64,000 nucleotides of DNA from Saccharopolyspora erythraea NRRL 2338 (GTDB taxonomy: Bacteria; Actinomycetota; Actinomycetes; Mycobacteriales; Pseudonocardiaceae), in assembly GCF_000062885.1 (NCBI RefSeq), contig NC_009142.1, forward strand, positions 992,001 through 1,056,000, read 5' to 3'. The position numbers were made by a program, and so were the translations under genes. Shown here one piece after another: positions 18,199 to 28,588 of this stretch (position 1 is its first letter; the number at the start of each line of letters is the position of its first letter). The notes below the pieces were generated by a model. It worked only from the letters and a program-made list of their open reading frames with translations. It did no database searches and was not told the DNA's origin.

Positions 18199-19344
18199 AT
18201 GACCTCTCCGCAGCCGCCGGAAGGTGGCCAGCAGCCGCAGGGATCCGGCCAGCAGCCGGGCGGCGCTGACCAGAACCCGGAGTCGACCCAGATGATCTCG
18301 TCGCGGATGGATCCGCAGCAGGGCGAGCAGAGCGGGGCGGACGCGACGCAGGTCGTCCGGCCGGCCCAGCAGCCGGCCGCTCAGCAGCCGCCGTCGGACT
18401 CGACGCAGGTCGTTCCGCCGTCGATGCAGCCGCCGCAGCCGATGTACGAGCAGCCCGGCCTGGCCGGTCAGCAGCAGGCCCAGCAGCCCGCGTTCGGGCA
18501 GCAGCCCGCCGCGCCGCAGAGCCAGCCCGGCGGCTTCCCGGCGCAGCCCGGCACGCCCGGCGGCGGGTTCCAGGCTCCGCAGGCGACGCCGCAGAGCGGC
18601 TTCGGCGCCCCGGCGCCGCAGGCCGGCTACGGCCAGGCTCCTTACGGCCAGTCGCCGTACGGGCAGCAGCAGGGTCAGGGGCAGGGCAGCAAGGGGCTGG
18701 CGATGACCGCCGGCATCATCGCGATCGTCATCGGTGGTCTGGGCACCATCGGCTACCTGGTCTCGACGCTGATGCTCGGCGGGCTCAGCGCGCAGTACGA
18801 GCAGGCCGAGCGGGCGAAGGAGTCGCTGGGCGAGATGGGCGCCGACATCCCGCTGCCGGAGCTGCCGCCGATCGGCTACCTGTACTTCTCCTACATCGTG
18901 TCGCTGCTCGCGGCGGTCGCGCTGCTGGTCGGCGGTGTGCTGATCCTCAAGCGCAACAAGATCGCCCCGCTGCTCGTCGTGGGCGCCGCGGGCGTGTGGG
19001 GTGTGCTGTCGCTGCTCAACATCTTCGTCGTGGGTTCGTACGCGATCTTCGGTGCGATCGTGGGCATCATCTTCGCGATCGCGCTCGGCGTCCTGGCGAT
19101 GCTGCCGGGTACCCGTGACTACGTGGCCGGCGCGGGTGCCGCGCCCGCCGTCGCGGGTGGCTACGGCCAGCAGGCCGGCTTCGGCCAGCCGCAGCAGCAG
19201 TACGGCCAGCAGGGTGCCTACGGCCAGCCGCAGCAGCAGTACGGCCAGCCGCAGCAGTTCGGCCAGCCCGGACAGCAGCAGCCGTACGGCCAGCCCGGCC
19301 AGCCGGGTGGCTACCAGCAGCCGGGTCAGCCGCCGCAGTGGTGA
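18199..19344 (+). CDS. Proline/glutamine-rich membrane protein in the position of Pra
   Basis: A 381-residue protein starting at ATG (MTSPQPPEGGQQPQ) after a GGGAG-rich leader. Residues 1-165 are Q/P/G-rich with spaced STQVV, AYGQ and YGQ repeats. Three or four transmembrane helices follow at about 170-195, 230-255 and 260-310. The tail repeats YGQPQQQ-type units to the C-terminus. It occupies the place of the proline-rich antigen gene (Rv1078) between cbs and metB, but I see no clear RDD domain, so homology is positional. The function is unknown; the tails are probably disordered and cytoplasmic or surface-exposed. Confidence 0.75.
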   Translation: MTSPQPPEGGQQPQGSGQQPGGADQNPESTQMISSRMDPQQGEQSGADATQVVRPAQQPAAQQPPSDSTQVVPPSMQPPQPMYEQPGLAGQQQAQQPAFGQQPAAPQSQPGGFPAQPGTPGGGFQAPQATPQSGFGAPAPQAGYGQAPYGQSPYGQQQGQGQGSKGLAMTAGIIAIVIGGLGTIGYLVSTLMLGGLSAQYEQAERAKESLGEMGADIPLPELPPIGYLYFSYIVSLLAAVALLVGGVLILKRNKIAPLLVVGAAGVWGVLSLLNIFVVGSYAIFGAIVGIIFAIALGVLAMLPGTRDYVAGAGAAPAVAGGYGQQAGFGQPQQQYGQQGAYGQPQQQYGQPQQFGQPGQQQPYGQPGQPGGYQQPGQPPQW

Positions 19345-19397
19345 CGTCCGGCTGAACGAGTCGCAGGCGGCCCCCGACCTCGCCGGCGGATTCAAGG

Positions 19398-20850
19398 GGT
19401 CGTCGCAACACAGATGGTCAACTGGCTTCGGTCAGGAGCATAGCGAGGCGCTCGGCTGGGGAGTCCCAGCCGAGCGTTTTGCGTGGTCGCCCGTTGAGCT
19501 GTTGGGCGACGTGCTCGAGGTCCTCGGGTCCGTAAGTGCCGAGGTCGGTGCCCTTGGGGAAGTACTGGCGCAGCAGTCCGTTGGTGTTTTCGTTGCTGCC
19601 GCGCTGCCAGGGACTGGCCGGGTCGCAGAAGTAGACCGGCATGTCGGTGGCCATGGTGAACTGCTTGTGGCGGGCCATCTCGGCTCCCTGGTCCCAGGTC
19701 AGCGAGCCACGAAGGTGAGTCGGCAGCGTTGTGATAGTCGCTACGAGACCGTCCCGGACCGCTTCAGCGTCATGCCCGTTCGGCAGGTGGACCAGCATGG
19801 TGTACCGCGTGGTGCGTTCCACCAGAGTGCCGATCGCGGACTGGCTGCCAGCGCCAATGATCAAGTCTCCCTCCCAGTGGCCGGGCACGGCCCGGTCCTC
19901 GACCTCGGCAGGGCGGTCGCTGATCATCACCATCGGGTCGATGAACCGCGCGGTGCGCTGGTTCGGGTTGCGGCGTGGCTTGCGGCGGGTCCGGCCGGTG
20001 CGGATCGCGGCCTGTACTTCGCGTTTGAGACCACCGCGGGCCTGGAAGTACAGCGCCTGGTAGATCGTCTCCACGCTCACTCGCATCCTCTGGTCGCCGG
20101 GATGCTCCTTGCCTAGAGCGTGGCAGATCTGCTCCGGTGACCAGCGCTTGCGCAGCCCGTCAACCACGAACTGGCGCAACGGTCCCTGCGCGATCAGCTT
20201 GCGTTGCTTCGGGCGCGGTCGACGAGCGGCCGCCGCTCGGTGAGCCGCATACGGCCGGTAGGCGCCGTGGGTGGAGTTCGCGCGGATCTCCCGCAAGATC
20301 GTGCTGGCCGACCGCCCCAACGCCTTCCCGATCGCCCGCAGTGAGTGGCCCTCGGCCCGCAGGTCCCGGATCCGCTCCCGCTCCACCAAGGTCAGCAGCC
20401 GAGGATGCAACTGCTTGTCCAGTGCGGACAGCTTGGGCGCCACGGAGTTCACGTCGACAATCGTGCTGGTCCCCGCCGCGTAATCGACACGAACCCCGTT
20501 CGGGTAGGTCCGCGCGTTCCGGCTCTTGCGGACCCCGTAGTCCCAGTCCTTCGCCGTGCGCTCGTTGATGCCCACCCGCTCGGCCGCCCGACGTCGGGCC
20601 ACACCCTCGGAACGCAACCGCTCGTACTCCTCGCGCCGTGGGTGTCGACGCGACGCCCGAATCGACCGCCGCCCAGCCTGCCGGGCCCAACCAAAGGCCG
20701 TGTTCCGGTTCAGGCCCAGCTCACGGGCCGCCACAGTGACGCTCCCAACCGCATCAAGCCGGTCCAGGAAACGTTGCTTCAGCTCGGCACTGTCACCCTC
20801 ACATGCCACGGTCCTCGCAACTCCCACAGGTCGCAGGTGTTGCGAGGACC
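19398..20850 (-). mobile_element. IS30-family insertion sequence
   Basis: A 1.45-kb element bounded by imperfect 14-bp inverted repeats, GGTCGTCGCAACAC on the left (19398-19411) and the complement of GGTCCTCGCAACAC on the right (20837-20850), with 13 of 14 matching. It carries one intact transposase. The right end also forms an internal hairpin (GGTCCTCGCAAC at 20809-20820 against GTTGCGAGGACC at 20839-20850). No obvious target duplication is visible, as expected for the 2-3 bp made by this family. Ends are my estimate. Confidence 0.8.
19418..20827 (-). CDS. IS30-family transposase
   Basis: A 469-residue DDE transposase. N-terminal HTH segments cover residues about 20-80, followed by an IS30-type helix-turn-helix (LRAEGHSLRAIGKALGRSASTILREI, about 155-185) and the rve catalytic core. 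Catalytic acids are visible in HWEGDLI, LTWDQGAEM and NENTNGLLRQYFPKG. All are intact, so the enzyme is probably active. The GTG start lies within the right terminal hairpin; a second GTG at 20809 is equally possible. The transposase reads against the flanking cbs/metB direction. Confidence 0.93.
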   Translation of the reverse strand: MGVARTVACEGDSAELKQRFLDRLDAVGSVTVAARELGLNRNTAFGWARQAGRRSIRASRRHPRREEYERLRSEGVARRRAAERVGINERTAKDWDYGVRKSRNARTYPNGVRVDYAAGTSTIVDVNSVAPKLSALDKQLHPRLLTLVERERIRDLRAEGHSLRAIGKALGRSASTILREIRANSTHGAYRPYAAHRAAAARRPRPKQRKLIAQGPLRQFVVDGLRKRWSPEQICHALGKEHPGDQRMRVSVETIYQALYFQARGGLKREVQAAIRTGRTRRKPRRNPNQRTARFIDPMVMISDRPAEVEDRAVPGHWEGDLIIGAGSQSAIGTLVERTTRYTMLVHLPNGHDAEAVRDGLVATITTLPTHLRGSLTWDQGAEMARHKQFTMATDMPVYFCDPASPWQRGSNENTNGLLRQYFPKGTDLGTYGPEDLEHVAQQLNGRPRKTLGWDSPAERLAMLLTEAS

Positions 20851-20969
20851 GCTAGAACCCCCGGCCGAGGTCGGGGGCCGCTTCGCGTCCGCTCGAAGTG
20901 CGCCGATCGCTGCCGCTCAGCGAAAGCAACCGTGCGCAGGGCGCCGGGCGCGGGACCGCCTCCGGCCCG

Positions 20970-20975
20970 TACGCT
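20970..20975 (+). promoter_or_regulatory. -10 element of metB (leaderless)
   Basis: TACGCT ends 7 bases before the ATG at 20983, which would put the transcription start on or next to the start codon. No ribosome site is visible. Confidence 0.5.
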
Positions 20976-20982
20976 GCTGCGT

Positions 20983-22122
20983 ATGACCGACGGCTTCGCC
21001 ACCCGCGCGATCCACGCGGGCCAGGATGCAGACCCGACGACCGGCTCGGTGATCGTGCCGATCCACGCGACCTCGACCTACGCCCAGGACGGCGTGGGCG
21101 GGATGCGCTCGGGCTACGAGTACTCGCGCACCGGCAACCCGACCCGGACGGCGCTGGAGGAGTGTCTTGCCGCGCTGGAAGGCGGCAGGCACGCCAGGGC
21201 GTTCGCCTCGGGCATGGCAGCCACCGATGCGGTGCTGCGCGCGACGTTGCGTCCTGGCGACCACCTGATCATCCCCGACGACGCCTACGGCGGCACGTTC
21301 CGCCTGATCGACAAGGTGCTGTCGGGCTGGGGTGTGGAGTACACGCCGGTCCCGGTGTCCGATGTGGATGCCGCGCGGGCGGCGATCCGGGCCAACACCA
21401 AGCTGATCTGGATCGAGACCCCCACCAACCCGCTGCTCAACATCGGCGACATCGCCGCGCTGGCGCAGCTCGCGCACGACACCGGCACGAAGCTGGTCGT
21501 GGACAACACCTTCGCCTCGCCGTACCTGCAGCAGCCGCTGGAGCTCGGGGCGGCCGTCGTCGTGCACTCGACGACCAAGTACCTGGGCGGGCACTCCGAC
21601 GTGGTCGGCGGCGCCGTGGTGACCTCCGACGACGAGCTCGCCCAGCAGGTCGCGTTCCTGCAGAACAGCGCGGGCGCGGTGCCCGGGCCTTTCGACGCGT
21701 GGCTGACGCTGCGCGGGCTGAAGACGCTCGCGGTGCGGATGGACCGCCACAGCGCCAACGCCGAGCGGGTCGTGGCCGCGCTGCAGAACCACCCCAAGGT
21801 CGCCAGGGTGCTCTACCCGGGCCTGGAGGAGCACCCCGGCCACGACGTGGCGGTGAAGCAGATGCGCAGCTTCGGCGGGATGGTGTCGTTCATCCACGCC
21901 GACGGCGAGCAGGCCGCGCTAGACGTCTGCGCCCGCACCAGGCTGTTCACCCTGGCCGAGTCGCTGGGCGGGGTGGAGTCGCTGATCGAGCACCCCGGCC
22001 GGATGACCCACGCCAGCACGGCGGGTTCGATGCTGCAGGTGCCCTCCGACCTCGTCCGGCTGTCGGTCGGCATCGAGGACGCAGGCGACCTCGTCGAGGA
22101 CCTGCTCAGCGCACTGGACTGA
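20983..22122 (+). CDS. metB: Cystathionine gamma-synthase/gamma-lyase, PLP-dependent
   Basis: A 379-residue Cys/Met metabolism PLP enzyme. The PLP lysine is Lys199 in VVHSTTKYLGGHSD, with SGMAA, the DDAYGGTFR segment and EHPGRMTHAS near the C-terminus. It either makes cystathionine from an activated homoserine or cleaves cystathionine to cysteine; sequence alone does not separate the two. Beside cbs, gamma-lyase activity would complete reverse transsulfuration. A TACGCT -10 lies 7 bases before the ATG, so the transcript is probably leaderless and does not depend on read-through from cbs past the IS30 element. Confidence 0.92.
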   Translation: MTDGFATRAIHAGQDADPTTGSVIVPIHATSTYAQDGVGGMRSGYEYSRTGNPTRTALEECLAALEGGRHARAFASGMAATDAVLRATLRPGDHLIIPDDAYGGTFRLIDKVLSGWGVEYTPVPVSDVDAARAAIRANTKLIWIETPTNPLLNIGDIAALAQLAHDTGTKLVVDNTFASPYLQQPLELGAAVVVHSTTKYLGGHSDVVGGAVVTSDDELAQQVAFLQNSAGAVPGPFDAWLTLRGLKTLAVRMDRHSANAERVVAALQNHPKVARVLYPGLEEHPGHDVAVKQMRSFGGMVSFIHADGEQAALDVCARTRLFTLAESLGGVESLIEHPGRMTHASTAGSMLQVPSDLVRLSVGIEDAGDLVEDLLSALD

Positions 22123-22130
22123 CGCCGCGC

Positions 22131-22159
22131 GAGCCCCGGTCCGCGAAGGGCCGGGGCTC
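22131..22159 (+). terminator. Terminator after metB
   Basis: Stem GAGCCCCGG / CCGGGGCTC, 9 bp, 8 bases after the stop; no T-run. Confidence 0.7.
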
Positions 22160-22166
22160 GGCGCGT

Positions 22167-22421
22167 TCAGGGGGCCAGCGCGGGTTGCGTGCCGCCTAGC
22201 GAGCCCGGGGCCGGCGTCGGAAGCCGGGTGTTGACCGGCAGGTCGTCGGGCTGCACGCAGCCGCCGACGAGTTCGAGCGCGCCGTCGCGCGTCCGGTAGC
22301 TGCCGGGATCGTCGCAGCCCGACTGCACGACGGCGAAGATGGCGAGGCCGGAGAGCGCGGTGGCCGCGGCGAGACCGGAGATCAGCGGCAGCGTGCCCGT
22401 CGTAGCGGTCAGCCGTGCCAT
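22167..22421 (-). CDS. Small membrane-anchored protein of unknown function
   Basis: An 84-residue protein, start MARLTATTG fixed by GGAGGAAG nine bases upstream. One transmembrane helix (about 10-34) is followed by an extracytoplasmic segment with cysteines in QSGCDDPGSY and VGGCVQPDD, which could form a disulfide. I do not recognise the family. It is convergent with metB and divergent from ilvA. Confidence 0.65.
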   Translation of the reverse strand: MARLTATTGTLPLISGLAAATALSGLAIFAVVQSGCDDPGSYRTRDGALELVGGCVQPDDLPVNTRLPTPAPGSLGGTQPALAP

Positions 22422-22674
22422 GCTTCCTCCCAGGACCGACGGTGCGCACGCGCTTCGCCCCCGCGCGAACGGCCCGGCCGTGCTGATCGGCGGCCGACAC
22501 CGGTTCTTCGAGAGTACCGAAGAGCCGCTACACCGACAGGCGGTTCGCGGGCCCCGCACTTCCCCGCGTACAACAGATTCCTGCTAGACAACGGCCCCGC
22601 CGGCAGCCGATGCCCGCGGCGTGCCACGGCTGCGAACCCCGGTCGGTTCGGGCCGCCGGTGGCAGCATTGGTGC

Positions 22675-23889
22675 ATGCGCCTGGTCGGCCTGGACCGCAT
22701 CCGCGCTGCCGGTGAGAAGCTCGAGGGCATCGCGCGCCGGACACCGCTCGAGCACTCCCGGGTCCTCGGCGAAGCGTGCCGGGGCGAGGTCCACCTCAAG
22801 TGCGAGAACCTCCAGCGCACCGGGTCCTTCAAACTCCGCGGCGGCTACGTCCGGCTCGCCGGCCTGGACGCCGGGCGCCGGGCCACCGGAGTCGTCGCGG
22901 CCAGCGCGGGCAACCACGCCCAGGGCGTCGCGTTGGCCGCCTCGCTGCTCGGAATCCGCTCGACGGTCTTCATGCCCGAGCGCGCACCGCTGCCGAAGGT
23001 CGCGGCGACCAAGGCTTACGGGGCCGAGGTGCGGTTGCACGGGGCCGTGCTGGGGGAGGCGCTGGAGGCCGCGCGTGCGCACGCGGACGCGACGGGGGCC
23101 GAGTTCATCCACCCGTTCGACCACCCCGACATCATCGCCGGTCAGGGCACGGTCGGCACCGAGATCCTGGAGCAGTTGCCGGACGTCCGGACAGTGGTGG
23201 TGCCCGCAGGCGGCGGCGGGCTGGTCAGCGGCATCGCCGCGGCCGTGAAGGCGGAGCACCCGCAGGTGCGGGTGCTCGCCGTCCAAGCGGAGCAGGCCGC
23301 CGCCTGGCCGCCGTCGCTGGCGGCGGGAAAACCGGTTGCTCTGCTCGACACCCAGCGGACGATGGCCGACGGCATCGCGGTCCCCGCGCCGAGCGAGCTG
23401 ACCTTCGCCCACGTCAGCGAGCTCGTCGACGACGTGCTCACGGTGGGGGAGGAGGCGCTCTCGCGCGCGCTGCTGCTGTGCCTGGAACGGGCGAAGCTGG
23501 TGGTCGAACCCGCCGGCGTCGCGGCGGTCGCCGGACTGCTGGAGCACCCGGAGCAGTTCGGCTCGCCCACCGCCGTGGTCCTCTCCGGCGGCAACATCGA
23601 CCCGCTGCTGATGTTGCAGCTGATCCAGCACGGCATGACCTCGGCGGGCCGCTACCTGTCGCTGCGGGTGCGGCTGCCGGACCGGCCGGGTTCGCTTGCC
23701 GGGCTGCTGGCCCGGCTCGGCGCGCTGTCGGCCAACGTCATCGACATCGAGCACTCCCGGATCGCCGGTGCCCTCGCGCTGGGCGAGGTCGACGTCGAGA
23801 TCAGCCTGGAGACCCGCGGCCCCGAGCACCGCGAACAGGTCTTCTCGGAACTGGAGGCCGCGGGGTTCGTCGTGGTCGCCAGGAGGTGA
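22675..23889 (+). CDS. ilvA: Threonine ammonia-lyase (threonine dehydratase)
   Basis: A 404-residue PLP enzyme deaminating threonine to 2-oxobutanoate for isoleucine synthesis or catabolism. Lys53 in RTGSFKLRGGY is the PLP lysine, with the AGNHAQGVA loop and PAGGGGL phosphate loop. The core ends at about residue 320. Residues about 325-404 form one ACT-like domain (LRLPDRPGSLAGLLARLGAL), as in the short catabolic-type enzymes. The ATG is chosen on homology; no strong ribosome site is visible. It stands alone between metB and hppD. Confidence 0.9.
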   Translation: MRLVGLDRIRAAGEKLEGIARRTPLEHSRVLGEACRGEVHLKCENLQRTGSFKLRGGYVRLAGLDAGRRATGVVAASAGNHAQGVALAASLLGIRSTVFMPERAPLPKVAATKAYGAEVRLHGAVLGEALEAARAHADATGAEFIHPFDHPDIIAGQGTVGTEILEQLPDVRTVVVPAGGGGLVSGIAAAVKAEHPQVRVLAVQAEQAAAWPPSLAAGKPVALLDTQRTMADGIAVPAPSELTFAHVSELVDDVLTVGEEALSRALLLCLERAKLVVEPAGVAAVAGLLEHPEQFGSPTAVVLSGGNIDPLLMLQLIQHGMTSAGRYLSLRVRLPDRPGSLAGLLARLGALSANVIDIEHSRIAGALALGEVDVEISLETRGPEHREQVFSELEAAGFVVVARR

Positions 23890-23942
23890 GGAGCGCCCCG
23901 GCGCGGTCGGACCGCCCCTCACCGTCAGCGGTGCCGCGACCG

Positions 23943-25244
<1,302 letters not shown>

Positions 25245-25303
25245 TGCTCAGCATTCGCGGCGATTTCCCGATCCAACTGGTCAGACTGAGCAAGGGGTGT
25301 GAC

Positions 25304-25807
25304 GTGGCTCCCAACGACACCGGCGCGGACGAGGCCCTCGACGCGCTCGACGCCAGGCTGCTGCTGTTGCTGTCCGACGAGCCGAGGCTGGGCGTGCTGG
25401 AGTGCTCGCGGCGGCTGGGCGTGGCGCGCGGAACCGTGCAGGCGCGCATGGACCGCATGCTGCGGCGCGGCGTCCTGCAGGGCTTCCCGCCCGACCTCGA
25501 CCTGGCGGCCATGGGCTACGGGCTCACCGCGTTCGCGGTGCTGGAGATCGCCCAGGGGCAGCGGGCCGCGGTGGCGGCTCGGCTGGCGGCCATCGACGAG
25601 GTGTGCGAGGTGCACGCCACCACCGGGCAGGGCGACCTGTTCGTGCGCATGGTCGCCAGGTCCAACGCCGACCTGCAACGGGTGATCGACAACGTGGTGG
25701 CGGTGCCTGAGGTGCGGCGGACGTCGACGTCGATCGCGCTCTCCACGCCGGTACCGCCCCGGGTCCGGCCGCTGCTGGAACGCCTGGCGGCCTCCGACGG
25801 GGAGTGA
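25304..25807 (+). CDS. Lrp/AsnC family transcriptional regulator
   Basis: A 167-residue regulator. The GTG start (MAPNDTGADEALDALDARLL) follows AAGGGG. The N-terminal HTH is LLSDEPRLGVLECSRRLGVARGTVQARMDRM (about 20-55). The C-terminal RAM/ACT-like domain reads FAVLEIAQGQ and HATTGQGDLFVRMVA. Divergent placement beside hppD points to control of tyrosine catabolism, with an aromatic amino acid or ketoacid as a plausible effector (inference). Confidence 0.9.
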   Translation: MAPNDTGADEALDALDARLLLLLSDEPRLGVLECSRRLGVARGTVQARMDRMLRRGVLQGFPPDLDLAAMGYGLTAFAVLEIAQGQRAAVAARLAAIDEVCEVHATTGQGDLFVRMVARSNADLQRVIDNVVAVPEVRRTSTSIALSTPVPPRVRPLLERLAASDGE

Positions 25808-25886
25808 CGCGTCGCAGAGGCGGTCGCGTCACTGGGCGCAGAGCGTGCGACCAGGCGCGACGCCCTGCGGCGCACGACCGCGCACG

Positions 25887-25928
25887 AAAAGCGGCGGGCG
25901 CCCCGGTCGTCGTGACCGGGGCGCCCGC
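25887..25928 (-). terminator. Terminator after greA
   Basis: A 15-bp perfect stem GCGGGCGCCCCGGTC / GACCGGGGCGCCCGC, with the TTTT run (AAAA at 25887-25890 on the + strand) on the greA-distal side. It may also stop the convergent Lrp gene. Confidence 0.88.
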
Positions 25929-25948
25929 GCGGGTCGAGCCTGGTGGTC

Positions 25949-26437
25949 TCAGCCGGTGAAGGGCTCCGCCTTCACCAGGGTCACCTTCATGGTGCCGCCG
26001 TTGGGCAGCTCGTACTCCCGGGTCTCGCCCTCCTTGGCGTCCAGCAGCGCCTGTCCGAGCGGGGAGCTCGGGGAGTAGACCTCCAGGTCGCCGTGCGCGC
26101 CTTCCTCGCGGGTGGCCAGCAGGAACTTCTCGGTCTCGTCCTCGTCGTCGTAGCGGACGGTCAGCACCGAGCCGGGCTTGGCGACGCCGGCCTCGGTCGG
26201 CACGTCGCCCACCTTGGCGGTGCGCAGCAGTTCCTGGAGCTGGCGGATCCGGGACTCGAGGTGGCCCTGCTCCTCGCGGGCGGCGTGGTAACCGCCGTTC
26301 TCCTTGAGGTCGCCCTCCTCGCGGGCCTCGTTGATCTTCGCGGCGATCACCGGGCGGTTACCGACCAGTTCGTCCAGCTCGGACTTGAGCCGGTCGAAAG
26401 CATCCTGGGTCAGCCAGGTCACCTGGGTCTCGCTCAC
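25949..26437 (-). CDS. greA: Transcription elongation factor GreA
   Basis: A 162-residue factor that rescues backtracked RNA polymerase by stimulating transcript cleavage through the secondary channel. The start [11 protein letters not shown] is the third of three in-frame GTG codons, chosen for its 8-base spacing from GAGGAG and agreement with mycobacterial GreA. The N-terminal coiled coil (about 10-75) includes the acidic tip [18 protein letters not shown]. The C-terminal FKBP-like domain runs from about 85 with [13 protein letters not shown]. Same gene order as Rv1080c. Confidence 0.95.
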   Translation of the reverse strand: MSETQVTWLTQDAFDRLKSELDELVGNRPVIAAKINEAREEGDLKENGGYHAAREEQGHLESRIRQLQELLRTAKVGDVPTEAGVAKPGSVLTVRYDDEDETEKFLLATREEGAHGDLEVYSPSSPLGQALLDAKEGETREYELPNGGTMKVTLVKAEPFTG

Positions 26438-26625
26438 GGTCACCACTCCTCGTCGACGGCGACTCCGCGCCTACCGCGAAGCCGACAACTCCCGCCCCCG
26501 TCTGTCGGAATGCTCAGGAACGGAAAAACACGGCCCTCGCGGGGCCGTGCCTAGTGCCGACGATAGCACGAAGCGCCACGCCGGTGGACGGGATTTTCCC
26601 AGCATCCGGCGTTGCGGCGGTGGCT

Positions 26626-27063
26626 TCACCCGGTTGGCCGTGTCCAGGTGGACAAATATTCAGGAACGTTGTAAGTGCAGCCGTACACCTCCCCGATGGT
26701 GGCTCGGGCGGAGGTACGGAGCACAGTCTCCTGCCGGATCGTGTCGTCCGCCGGTTGGATCAGGACTTCCTTGCGGCCCACCTCGTCGCCGGACTCCGCG
26801 CGGGCGCGCACCACGCACGCGGCGGGGCGCCGGGGGTCGTCGCGGCGGACCTCCAGGGTGATCCGCACGGAGCTGTCGTCGTCGATGGTGAAGGCGGTCT
26901 GCTTGCCCTCGATGGGGGCGCTTCCGAGATTGGCGTAGCCGAGGACGGACAGCCCCAGGAGGACGACGACGGTGATCCCGGTCAGCAGCCAGCGCACTCC
27001 GGGGCGCGCGGGCCCGCGCGCACGCGAGCCGTACCGGCCCTCCGGTAACCGCTGGCTTGTCAT
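26626..27063 (-). CDS. DUF4307 membrane protein
   Basis: A 145-residue protein with a short basic N-terminus, one transmembrane helix (WLLTGITVVVLLGLSVLGYA, about 25-45) and an extracytoplasmic beta-rich domain of about 95 residues with cysteines at ACVVRA and YGCTYN. It matches DUF4307 and the position of Rv1081c between greA and mca. The role is unknown. It is divergent from mca. Confidence 0.82.
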   Translation of the reverse strand: MTSQRLPEGRYGSRARGPARPGVRWLLTGITVVVLLGLSVLGYANLGSAPIEGKQTAFTIDDDSSVRITLEVRRDDPRRPAACVVRARAESGDEVGRKEVLIQPADDTIRQETVLRTSARATIGEVYGCTYNVPEYLSTWTRPTG

Positions 27064-27259
27064 CGACCCGGGTCAGCCTTTCGTGCCTGCGGCGGGCTCA
27101 GGGTGAGCCCTGTCGCCGATTTCGTCGGACCCGTTGGGAACAATGGGGCCCGACACCCACGTTGAGTATCCCCGGGGGTGTCCGCCCTGCCTCCGGCGGG
27201 GGCGGTTCGCGGATCTGATCTTGCGACGTTGTTGCTGAAGCAGGAGGGACAGCCTGGCC

Positions 27260-28144
27260 ATGGCCGAGAAGCTGCGTCTGATGACGGTGCACGCGCATCC
27301 GGACGACGAGTCCAGCAAGGGGGCGGCGACGACAGCGCGCTACGTCGCCGACGGCCACGAGGTGATGGTCGTCACCTGCACCGGTGGTGAGGCGGGCAGC
27401 ATCCTCAACCCGGCCATGGACCGGCCGGAAGTGGTGGCGAACCTGCCGGAGATCCGCAGGCAGGAGATGGCGAAGGCGGCCGGGATCCTCGGCGTCCAGC
27501 ACCGGTGGCTGGGCTTCGTCGACTCCGGGCTGCCAGAGGGCGACCCGCTGCCGCCGCTGCCGGAGGGCTGCTTCGCGCTGGTGCCGCTGGAGACCTCCAC
27601 CCGCGAGCTGGTCAAGGTCATCCGCGAGTTCCGCCCGCACGTGCTGATCACCTACGACGAGAACGGCGGCTACCCGCACCCCGACCACATCCGCTGCCAC
27701 GAGGTCTCGATGGCGGCCTTCGACGCCGCGGGCGACCCGGAGCTCCACACCGACGCGGGCGACCCCTGGCAGCCGCTGAAGCTGTACTACTCGCACGGTT
27801 TCTCCCGCAAGCGCATGCAGCTCTTCCACGACGCGCTGGTCGAGCGCGGCATCGAGTCGCCCTACGGCGAGTGGCTCGGCAAGTGGGACTCCTCCCGCCC
27901 GGACCCCGACGAGCGGGTGACGACGCGGGTCGACTGCGGTGCATACTTCGAGGTGCGTGACGACGCGCTGCGCGCGCACGCGACCCAGATCGACCCGAAC
28001 AGCCGGTGGTTCGCGGTTCCGGCCTCCCTGCAGCGGGAGCTGTGGCCCACCGAGGACTACGAGCTGGTCAGGTCGCTGGTGGACACGACGTTGCCGGAGG
28101 ACGACCTGTTCGCCGGTGTGGAAGAGAAGGTGTGTGCGGTATGA
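27260..28144 (+). CDS. mca: Mycothiol S-conjugate amidase
   Basis: A 294-residue zinc amidase of the LmbE/PIG-L fold that cleaves mycothiol adducts into a mercapturic acid and GlcN-inositol, a detoxification step. The zinc motif AHPDDE is at residues 12-17 with His13, Asp16; the third ligand lies in [11 protein letters not shown]. Length and the motif GGEAGS favour Mca over MshB. The 4-base overlap with the next gene shows translational coupling. Its presence places the organism among mycothiol-producing actinobacteria. Confidence 0.92.
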   Translation: MAEKLRLMTVHAHPDDESSKGAATTARYVADGHEVMVVTCTGGEAGSILNPAMDRPEVVANLPEIRRQEMAKAAGILGVQHRWLGFVDSGLPEGDPLPPLPEGCFALVPLETSTRELVKVIREFRPHVLITYDENGGYPHPDHIRCHEVSMAAFDAAGDPELHTDAGDPWQPLKLYYSHGFSRKRMQLFHDALVERGIESPYGEWLGKWDSSRPDPDERVTTRVDCGAYFEVRDDALRAHATQIDPNSRWFAVPASLQRELWPTEDYELVRSLVDTTLPEDDLFAGVEEKVCAV

Positions 28145-28479
28145 GTGCCCAGGAGGCCCTCGCCTTCGTCCTGGCACAGGCGCCTCCGCCGCCGGACCCC
28201 GGAGGCCAGGGCGAGGACTTCGGCAAGTCCTCCCCGCTCGGCCTGCTGCTGCTGGTGCTGTTCGCGATCGCGGTCGTGTTCCTGATCCGGTCGATGACCA
28301 AGCACCTGAAGAAGCTTCCGACGACCTTCGACGAGGAGAAGGCCGCCGCGGCGGCGCCGGCCAAGGTGCGCGCCCGTGCGCAGAAGGCGTCGGCGAAGGA
28401 GCGCGCGGCGGAGCCGGAACCCGGTGCGGAGCGGGCGGAGCCCGTCGCGAAGGACTCCGGCGAGGCCAAGGAGAAGTAG
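28141..28479 (+). CDS. Small single-pass membrane protein coupled to mca
   Basis: A 112-residue protein beginning in the ATGA overlap with mca. A short proline-rich lead is followed by one transmembrane helix ([18 protein letters not shown], about 32-50), then a KHLKKLP basic stretch and an Ala/Glu/Lys-rich disordered tail. Rv1083 occupies the same place in M. tuberculosis. The function is unknown; the coupling suggests a membrane role related to mycothiol conjugate handling (inference). Confidence 0.75.
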   Translation: MSAQEALAFVLAQAPPPPDPGGQGEDFGKSSPLGLLLLVLFAIAVVFLIRSMTKHLKKLPTTFDEEKAAAAAPAKVRARAQKASAKERAAEPEPGAERAEPVAKDSGEAKEK

Positions 28480-28495
28480 CGGCATCCGACCCCGA

Positions 28496-28536
28496 GCGGC
28501 CCGCTCGACCCACGAGGTCGGGCGGGCCGCTTCGCG
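28496..28536 (+). terminator. Terminator after the mca operon
   Basis: A 15-bp stem GCGGCCCGCTCGACC / GGTCGGGCGGGCCGC with one wobble and a CACGA loop, followed by TTCGCGT. Confidence 0.75.
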
Positions 28537-28588
28537 TGCGCACCCGCGAACCCCGGCGGCTGTCGGTGATCGCACGCACCATGGGGAC

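Larger units (their letters stand above)
19367..20881 (+). terminator. Terminator split by the IS30 element
   Basis: The left arm (19367-19386, 5' part GCGGCCCCCGACCTCG) and right arm (20861-20881, ending GAGGTCGGGGGCCGC) are complementary over 20 bases with one bulged C. They lie 23 bases after the Pra-like gene stop and are followed by TTCGCG, the same tail as the intact hairpin at 28496-28536. The insertion sequence occupies what would be the loop. An alternative is that the arms are unusually long terminal repeats of the element. Confidence 0.6.
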
